Of a stretch of 18,762 nt of DNA, positions 13,136 to 18,762 are shown in pieces. The stretch is from Rhodospirillaceae bacterium. Lineage in GTDB: Bacteria; Pseudomonadota; Alphaproteobacteria; Rhodospirillales; Rhodospirillaceae. Position 1 is the first letter of the stretch. Each line of letters starts with the position of its first letter. The position numbers were made by a program, and so were the translations under genes. The notes under the pieces are model-generated. The model saw nothing but the letters and a program-made list of their open reading frames with translations. It did not search any database and was not told the DNA's origin. Where the stretch lies: contig NZGX01000067.1 in NCBI GenBank assembly GCA_002691085.1, positions 17,017-35,778 on the forward strand. The letters are read 5' to 3'.

Positions 13136-14629
13136 ATGTTGAAAAAAATATTTTTAATATTAACGCTATTGTGCATTCTTCAATTGAATAAATCTGATGC
13201 TCAAGACCAACTTAGAATTGGTGTAGTTAGTATCCCTCAAGATCTAGGCAACCCTTACGGATCGATTACAATGCCTACTATCCTTGGCTCTCTTGGTGTA
13301 TTTGATTCACTCACAACGATAGATAAGGACGGCCAAACGAAACCTTGGGTTGCCAGCACATGGGAATATATAGATAAACTGACATGGCATTTTAATATAA
13401 AACCAAATATAAAATTTTCAAATGGTGAGAGTCTTGATGCATATGCTGCGGCTGCGGCAATAAATTACTTTGCTTCTGGCGAAGGGATAATTGAAGTCGT
13501 AGCACAATTAGTAAACAACATACAAAGCGCTAAAGCAATAAACAGTTCATTACTGGAAATTAAAACTAAGAAACCAAATATCCTTTTACCAAGAAGGATC
13601 TCAGCAATTAGAATTCCTCCTCCTATGTATTGGAAAAAACTTGGAAGAAAAGAATTTTCTAGAAAACCAATTGGATCGGGCTCATTCATATCAACTAGGT
13701 GGGATAGCAATAAGATTATACTTATTGCAAATGAAACGTCTTGGCGACCTCCAAAGATAAAAAAAATTGAAATTATTGCAATACCCGAGATCACTTCTAG
13801 ATTACAAGCTATCATAACTGATGCGATTGACATTGCAATTGATATAAGTCCTGACGATAAAACAAGTCTTGAAAAATCTAGCTCAAGATTAAACTATCGA
13901 CCATCAGGTAGAGTTCAACTGTTAACTTTTCTCTCAACATCTGATTCCCCTGTCTCTGATGTTAGAGTTAGGCAAGCCTTGAATTATGCCATCAATAAAG
14001 AGAGGATAATTAATTTACTTTTAGCTGGCTCTACGAAACCAACAGGACAAGCTGCTGTTAGAGCATCTTTTGGTTTTAATCCATCTATAAAACCCTATCC
14101 ATACAGTCCAAAACGGGCAAAAGAATTACTATCTCAGTCAGGTTACCCAAATGGGTTTAAAATGTCAGCAGATATATTACAAGGTGCTACCGCTGGTGAT
14201 GGGGCATGGTATCTTCAGATTGCAAATGATTTGAAAGAGATTGATGTTATTCTTAACTATAACATGGCTTCCTATGCCATCCACATCAGAAAGATTAGAC
14301 AGGGTGGATGGAAAGGAACAGCATTTGGAATGGATTTTAATAACCTTCCGACTTTAGACGTTTTATGGCCTCTAAGAGTCCATTCATGTCTCTGGAAGGC
14401 TCCTTGGCACTGTAAAAAAGAATGGGATCTTTTAATTGAAGAGGCTGAGGAGGAATTTGATATAAATAGAAGACTTCTTAAAACTCAAAAGCTGGTAGAA
14501 TTATATCATAAACAACCTACGGGAATTTATTTATGGGAAATACCTGGAATTGATGGTGTCTCTAACAGGGTTCATAATTACAAGCCTCACCATGCTTATG
14601 TAAATCTGCATGAGTTATATATTAAATAA
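13136..14629 (+). CDS. ABC transporter substrate-binding protein, family 5 (peptide/nickel type), second copy
   Basis: A 497-residue periplasmic binding protein of the DppA/OppA family. Residues 1-22 are a signal peptide ending KSDA before QDQLR; there is no proper lipobox. Segments in common with the minus-strand copy are LGNPYGS after the first strand, NIKPNIKFSNGES, GSGSF, VRVRQALNYAINKERI and PKRAKELLSQSGYPNGF. The shared DLGNPY/SLGNPY opening marks the two as paralogs. It starts 3 bp after the alpha/beta-fold pair. No permease or ATPase genes accompany it. Its stop (TAA at 14627-14629) lies one base from the stop of the convergent TRAP large permease gene. Confidence 0.88.
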   Translation: MLKKIFLILTLLCILQLNKSDAQDQLRIGVVSIPQDLGNPYGSITMPTILGSLGVFDSLTTIDKDGQTKPWVASTWEYIDKLTWHFNIKPNIKFSNGESLDAYAAAAAINYFASGEGIIEVVAQLVNNIQSAKAINSSLLEIKTKKPNILLPRRISAIRIPPPMYWKKLGRKEFSRKPIGSGSFISTRWDSNKIILIANETSWRPPKIKKIEIIAIPEITSRLQAIITDAIDIAIDISPDDKTSLEKSSSRLNYRPSGRVQLLTFLSTSDSPVSDVRVRQALNYAINKERIINLLLAGSTKPTGQAAVRASFGFNPSIKPYPYSPKRAKELLSQSGYPNGFKMSADILQGATAGDGAWYLQIANDLKEIDVILNYNMASYAIHIRKIRQGGWKGTAFGMDFNNLPTLDVLWPLRVHSCLWKAPWHCKKEWDLLIEEAEEEFDINRRLLKTQKLVELYHKQPTGIYLWEIPGIDGVSNRVHNYKPHHAYVNLHELYIK

Positions 14630-14630
14630 A

Positions 14631-15938
14631 TTACATTAAACCCATTACTTTGGGAAGCCAAAGGCATATAGCTGGAAATAGAGTTATTATTATCAACCTT
14701 AAAAAATCAGAAAAAAGAAAAGGAACTATTCCAGCATATATTGAGGATAAGGATATACGAGAAGACATGCCATGAAGTACGAAAACATTTAGTCCAATAG
14801 GAGGCGTAATCATGCCCATTTCCATTACCACAACATTAATCACTCCCCACCATATTGGGTCATATCCCATACCAACTATAATTGGAAATACAAATGGTAA
14901 CGTGATTACCATTGCTGCAACTGTATCAAAAATTGACCCTAAGATTATATAAATTACTTGTATTAGAAAGATAATTAATAAGGGATGAAGGTCCAAATTT
15001 TCAATATAAGAAACGATTATATCTGGGAGACCTGAAAGTGAAATTGAATATGAAAAAATTGAAGCGCCAATAATTATTAAATAAATAAGAGATGTACTTG
15101 CAGCAGTCTCCTTTAGGTTATCAAAAAAAACCTTTGCAGATAAACGTTTTCTTAATGCAGTAAAAATTATAGCAAATGAAGCTCCGCATGCGGCTGCCTC
15201 ACTAACTGTGAAAAAACCCGAGTAAATTCCACCACTAACAATTAAAGCTAATAATATAACGCCCCAACTCTTTTTCAGAGCTCCCTTTTTCGCTTCCCAT
15301 GAAACACGATCAGATGGAGGGCCAGATTCTGGTTTGATTAAAACGTAAATCCAAACTGCTATCAAGTAAAACAATACTGCTATTAATGCAGGAAAGATAG
15401 CAGCTACAAACAAAGCGGTAACAAATTGTTCAGTCAGAACTGCATAAAGGACTAATAGAACAGAAGGCGGAACAATAACTCCCAATGTTGACCCTGCTGC
15501 AATTGACCCTGCCGACAACTGAATAGAATAAGATCTTTTTTCCATTTCGGGTAATGCAATTCGAGTCATAGTTGCAGTAGTAGCTAAAGAGGAACCACAA
15601 ACGGCACCAAATCCAGCGCAAGTTGTAATCGTAGCCATTGCTAAACCACCTCTCTTGTGACCAATAAAAGCATAAGCTAAATTATACAAGTCACCAGAAA
15701 GACCTGCCGCAGATGCAAAATTTCCCATTAATAAAAATAATGCAATTATAGCAAGTTCCTGACTAGCAATTGCCGCTGAGGGCTCTATACCAAATAATAC
15801 AATTGCCGAGTCAAAACCAATAATTGAACCAACACCAATAAGTCCTGCTAATGACATGGCAACACCAATTGGAACATGTAATGCTATTAGACAGAACATC
15901 CCTAAAAGTACTAAACAGCCTATAGTTGATGGTTCCAT
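14631..15938 (-). CDS. dctM: TRAP transporter large permease subunit (DctM)
   Basis: The large membrane subunit of a tripartite ATP-independent periplasmic transporter, 435 residues with about 12 hydrophobic spans. Family landmarks are ALHVPIGVAMSLAG near the N-terminus, GFGAVCGSSLATTATM, GSTLGVIVPPSVLLV in the first half, GSIFDTVAAMVITLPFVFPII and EMGMITPPIGLNVFVLHGM near the C-terminus. An in-frame TTG at 15953 overlaps the DctQ stop (TTGA), but the ATG at 15938 gives a standard DctM N-terminus and is preferred; neither has a good Shine-Dalgarno, so translational coupling to DctQ is likely. Last gene of the dctPQM unit. Ends one base from the convergent binding protein gene. Confidence 0.92.
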   Translation of the reverse strand: MEPSTIGCLVLLGMFCLIALHVPIGVAMSLAGLIGVGSIIGFDSAIVLFGIEPSAAIASQELAIIALFLLMGNFASAAGLSGDLYNLAYAFIGHKRGGLAMATITTCAGFGAVCGSSLATTATMTRIALPEMEKRSYSIQLSAGSIAAGSTLGVIVPPSVLLVLYAVLTEQFVTALFVAAIFPALIAVLFYLIAVWIYVLIKPESGPPSDRVSWEAKKGALKKSWGVILLALIVSGGIYSGFFTVSEAAACGASFAIIFTALRKRLSAKVFFDNLKETAASTSLIYLIIIGASIFSYSISLSGLPDIIVSYIENLDLHPLLIIFLIQVIYIILGSIFDTVAAMVITLPFVFPIIVGMGYDPIWWGVINVVVMEMGMITPPIGLNVFVLHGMSSRISLSSIYAGIVPFLFSDFLRLIIITLFPAICLWLPKVMGLM

Positions 15939-15949
15939 GAGATAAAATA

Positions 15950-16480
15950 TCAAAATTTTTGTGTGTCAAAATTCTGTGACACATCATTAAATGCAGAAAC
16001 TATAGAATAGTAGAAAATTAAAAATTGCACACAAATACATGAAAACATTATTAGAGTAACTGAAAACCAAACTGGCCAAACTAATAATTCTAAAGTAGAA
16101 GTAGTCCTTCCTGCATAAAAACAATCTAGTGAAAATAGAAAGAATTGATAAAAAACAATAGAAAAGAATAACAATGTCAATAAGGAACCAAATACCTCAA
16201 AACAATTATAGAATTTCTTACCCAATAAACTTCCAAGAATCCTAACAGTTACAGCATTGCCTTTCCTGAGACCTGCAGGAAAACAGCTTGCAATTACTAT
16301 TGCAAACGCCACTTCCTCCACGTCATTCAGGCCACTAATTCTTGAAAAACCAATATACCTAAAAAATACATCAATTAGAGTCATAAAAGCGATAAGAACT
16401 AACCCAGTAAAGCCAACTATTGCCATTACTTCTATGGCTTTATCCAAAACTTTTTGATAAGGATTCTGACTTAGATTCAT
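15950..16480 (-). CDS. dctQ: TRAP transporter small permease subunit (DctQ)
   Basis: A 176-residue protein with four hydrophobic spans (about 19-38, 54-71, 93-115, 131-155). The motif DVFFRYIGFSRISGLNDVEEVAFA (from residue 37) is the usual D-x-x-x-R-Y ... G-x-x-D-x-x-E segment of small TRAP permeases, and RKGNAVTVRILGSLL matches the conserved R-x-G-x-H/N-V-x-V that follows. It stabilises and works with DctM in sodium-driven uptake of acidic substrates captured by DctP. The ATG begins immediately after the DctP stop with no gap (TAA followed by ATG), a sign of tight coupling. Length is normal. Confidence 0.88.
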   Translation of the reverse strand: MNLSQNPYQKVLDKAIEVMAIVGFTGLVLIAFMTLIDVFFRYIGFSRISGLNDVEEVAFAIVIASCFPAGLRKGNAVTVRILGSLLGKKFYNCFEVFGSLLTLLFFSIVFYQFFLFSLDCFYAGRTTSTLELLVWPVWFSVTLIMFSCICVQFLIFYYSIVSAFNDVSQNFDTQKF

Positions 16481-17476
16481 TTATCTAGCTCTAATTTCTT
16501 CTAATATTTCTTTTACCATTGAAATTGTTTCATCTCCATAATTAGTTCTATCAACCCATGACCTTGCAATAGGGTCAACATACTTTTTCATTTCTTCAAT
16601 TTTTACAGTTCCTGCTTCTTCAAAAGTCAAATGTTTTTGCAACCTCAACTTATCAGAAATCTCTTTTTGCCTTCTATCATATGCCTCTCCACCTATTAAA
16701 GCTATCTTCTCTCCGCTATTATTATCAATTATTTCTTTTAAATCATCTGGAATATTTTTCCATACTTCTCTATTCATCATAAGTGCGAATGAAACAGTCC
16801 CAAGGGGAGCTGTAATAACATGGTCTGTTTCCCTATAGGTTTGAAATGTATTTAAAGCAATCCATCCTTGAATAGCTCCATCTAGAGTTCCCCTTCTTAG
16901 GGCCTCTACTGCGTCCGATGGATGTAATGCCTCTGGCACAGCATCTAATTTTTTTAAAAAATCACCCTCTAGTCTTCCTACAGATCTTATTTTCAGGCCC
17001 TTAATATCATTGTAAGACTTAACTCCACTTTTAGTAAATAGATTACTTGGTTCAGCGGTCCATAAACCCAAGAGTTTTACATCATCAAACCCTTGTAAAA
17101 CACCCCTCTCAAATAGGTTCCAAGCAACAAGGCTTGCTTCAGTAGAAGATCGCATTAAAAAAGGAAGTTCAAAAACCTGCATTTGAGGAAATTGACCAGG
17201 AGTATAGCTTGGCTGAACCAAACCAATTTCAGTAATACCAGCTTTTACAAGATCAAACTGTTTGTATGGACTTCTTCCAAGACTACCACCCCAGTATACT
17301 TTAAACTTAATTCGATAATTACTTGCTTTAACTACACTATCCATCCATGGCTCATAAATACTTTTAACGCTATGGCTAAGTGGAGAGAGATATGAAGAGA
17401 CTCTCAAAGTAATTGACTCTTCAGAAAAACATACGGAGTAAAATATAAAATAGAAAAAAACTAATAACCTAATCAT
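16481..17476 (-). CDS. dctP: TRAP transporter substrate-binding protein (DctP family)
   Basis: A 331-residue periplasmic binding protein of the DctP family. Residues 1-18 are a signal peptide rich in Phe (LLVFFYFIFYSVCFS), followed by SEESITLRVSSYLSP. Landmarks are VYWGGSLG (60-67), QVFELPFLM (100-108), LKIRSVGR (161-168) with the conserved Arg164 that pairs with a carboxylate ligand, DAVEALRRGTLDGAIQGW (188-205) and VWKNIPDDLKEII. It captures an organic acid in the periplasm and delivers it to DctQM. The unusually Phe-rich signal peptide fits the genome's base composition. It begins 22 bp downstream of the type I secretion adaptor gene on the same strand, so a shared transcript is possible, though the functions are unrelated. 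The ligand is not identifiable. Confidence 0.92.
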   Translation of the reverse strand: MIRLLVFFYFIFYSVCFSEESITLRVSSYLSPLSHSVKSIYEPWMDSVVKASNYRIKFKVYWGGSLGRSPYKQFDLVKAGITEIGLVQPSYTPGQFPQMQVFELPFLMRSSTEASLVAWNLFERGVLQGFDDVKLLGLWTAEPSNLFTKSGVKSYNDIKGLKIRSVGRLEGDFLKKLDAVPEALHPSDAVEALRRGTLDGAIQGWIALNTFQTYRETDHVITAPLGTVSFALMMNREVWKNIPDDLKEIIDNNSGEKIALIGGEAYDRRQKEISDKLRLQKHLTFEEAGTVKIEEMKKYVDPIARSWVDRTNYGDETISMVKEILEEIRAR

Positions 17477-17498
17477 AAATTAAAACTTTATTTCTAAG

Positions 17499-18745
17499 TT
17501 ATGGTTCAGTAAAACTTTGGTCTAATGTCTTGACCACTGGATAGAGTAAATATGCAATAAGCCTTCTCTCTCCAACTTTCACTCGGCCAGCTAAACTCAT
17601 ACCAGGTGTTGCTATAAAACTTTCAGGGATACTTTTTAATTGTCCAATATCTAAATTACTTAACACTGTAAAAGATGACTGAGCAGAATCCCCTTGTATA
17701 TCTTCAGTAACATCGGCTGAAATATAAATCAAACTAGCGTCTATTTGGCCATGTTTTTGATAAGGCAATGCGTCAAGAGATATCATCACTTTTGCTCCAG
17801 TGGACAATAAACCTGCATCAACTGATGAAACAGTGAACTCTGCCAAAAGCTGATCGTCCACGGGTACTAGAGTAAGAACAGTAGTACCAGATGATACTAC
17901 AGCACCAGGAAAAATATTATCAATGTTAAGAACAAGACCTGTTATTGGTGATAAAAGAAGAACATCCTCTTTTTGGCGTTTTATTTTCTCCAACTCTTCT
18001 TCTATAACTAAAAGATTTTTCTTAGCTAAAGAATATTTCTCATTGGCCGTGGCAATCCATTCACTAGAAAACGCATTTTTATCAGCCTTTATAGAAGCGA
18101 GTTGTCTCTCAGCATTAAGACGTTGAGTACGAGTCGTCAAAAGTTCAACTTTTGACAAAAGTTCTTTTTCATATAACTTTTGCCTGCCACTTTCTAACTC
18201 TAGTTGAATCTCTATTTCACTCTCTAAGCCTTTCTCATTAGCTTGAAAAGCAGCCATTTTAGATATAAATTCTTCTCTTTGATTAAGAAATACTTGCCTC
18301 TGAGTTTTATCGCTTATTACATCAGCATTAGATGTACCAACAGGAATACCTAGTGCTTGCTCAAACCTTGATAATTCCGCTTCTGCAAATGCTTTATCTA
18401 AATTTAATTTCCTTGAGTCAGCCGACAAAAGAGTGTCATCAAATTTAATTAAGGGAGCACCTTCTTTAACAAGCTGTCCTCTAGTTGCATATACTTCTTG
18501 AACAACTGAACTAAAATTACTTTGAACCTCTATATTTGGAGAAGCAGTTGTAATTTTACCTGTCAACAGAACAGTCGTATCAACACTTGAAACTGTTAGC
18601 CAGATGACAGTTAGAAGAAATAATATAAAAGAACCAAAAGTTACATTTAGTATAGTGGTTGGAAGCGATCTAGTTTCATAATACCTAAGCAACCCAGAGT
18701 ACTTAGCAACTAGATCTTCTTTAGTTTTTTCTATTAGGGTCTTAT
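17499..18745 (-). CDS. Type I secretion membrane fusion protein, HlyD family (5' partial at contig end)
   Basis: A periplasmic adaptor that joins an inner membrane ABC exporter to an outer membrane channel. From the TTG at 18692 there are 397 residues: a single N-terminal transmembrane span (about 14-36), a first barrel-sandwich hybrid domain (about 45-85), a long coiled coil (about 90-240), the second lipoyl half (LLLSPITGLVLNIDNIFPGAVV, about 245-270), a beta-barrel region and the typical C-terminus PGMSLAGRVKVGERRLIAYLLYPVV (363-387). The frame remains open upstream of that TTG to the end of genomic sequence at 18745, encoding KTLIEKTKEDLVAKYSG, which looks like natural protein. I therefore call it partial; the true start lies beyond the contig. 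The partner ABC exporter (HlyB/PrtD type) is presumably further upstream. Confidence 0.88.
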
Positions 18746-18762
18746 AGATCGGAAGAGCGTCG
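18746..18762. other. Illumina sequencing adapter remnant (not genomic)
   Basis: AGATCGGAAGAGCGTCG, the last 17 bases, is an exact match to the start of the Illumina TruSeq universal adapter (reverse-complement form). It follows directly after coding sequence of the HlyD gene and is an assembly artefact. Confidence 0.95.

Noticed and set aside
13136..13210. Lipoprotein signal (LTLLC) in the second binding protein
   Set aside because: The residues before Cys do not fit L-[AS]-[GA]-C, and a normal cleavage site follows at KSDA.
13465..13833. A 122-codon open frame on the minus strand within the second binding protein gene
   Set aside because: It lies wholly inside a gene with a signal peptide and clear family motifs, and its protein has no recognisable features.
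1..18745. CRISPR arrays, tRNA genes, insertion sequences
   Set aside because: No regular spaced repeats, tRNA-like folds, transposase genes or terminal repeats were seen; coding genes fill nearly all of the window.

Overview
The window is an AT-rich, gene-dense piece of bacterial DNA in which nearly every base is coding. It has TRAP and type I secretion components, a DUF1838 protein, molybdenum hydroxylase subunits and many start/stop overlaps. This best suggests a free-living, low-GC, probably marine alphaproteobacterium. That is an inference from gene content and base composition: there is no rRNA or marker gene here. The last 17 bases (18746-18762) are Illumina adapter sequence, so the genomic sequence ends at 18745 and the window is the end of an assembled contig.

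Layout. (1) 1-1323, plus strand: the end of a molybdenum hydroxylase (xanthine dehydrogenase family) operon, with the 3' end of the Mo-cofactor subunit, an FAD/[4Fe-4S] subunit, and a previously easy-to-miss 48-residue single-span membrane protein. (2) 1331-8861, minus strand: a five-gene unit of two paralogous double-nitrilase-domain proteins, a family 5 solute-binding protein, an exported alpha/beta hydrolase and a DUF1838 protein. (3) 8998-14629, plus strand: a divergent five-gene unit of a lysine 2,3-aminomutase-like radical SAM enzyme, an alanine/glycine:cation symporter, two paralogous alpha/beta-fold proteins and a second family 5 solute-binding protein. (4) 14631-17476, minus strand: a complete TRAP transporter (DctP, DctQ, DctM). 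(5) 17499-18745, minus strand: a type I secretion membrane fusion protein (HlyD family), cut at its 5' end by the contig end.

The centre of interest is the ten-gene divergent locus at 1331-14629. Its two arms start from a short intergenic region (8862-8997) that carries a 30-bp near-perfect inverted repeat, a good operator candidate. Both arms carry a solute-binding protein without any permease. One arm has a nitrilase pair in which each protein joins a decayed N-terminal nitrilase domain (catalytic Cys lost) to an intact C-terminal one. The other arm has an alpha/beta-fold pair in which the nucleophile-elbow serine is replaced by Ala in one protein and His in the other. Taken together this looks like a pathway for uptake and conversion of an amide-, nitrile- or peptide-like amino-acid derivative, perhaps involving beta-lysine. 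The substrate cannot be read from the sequence.
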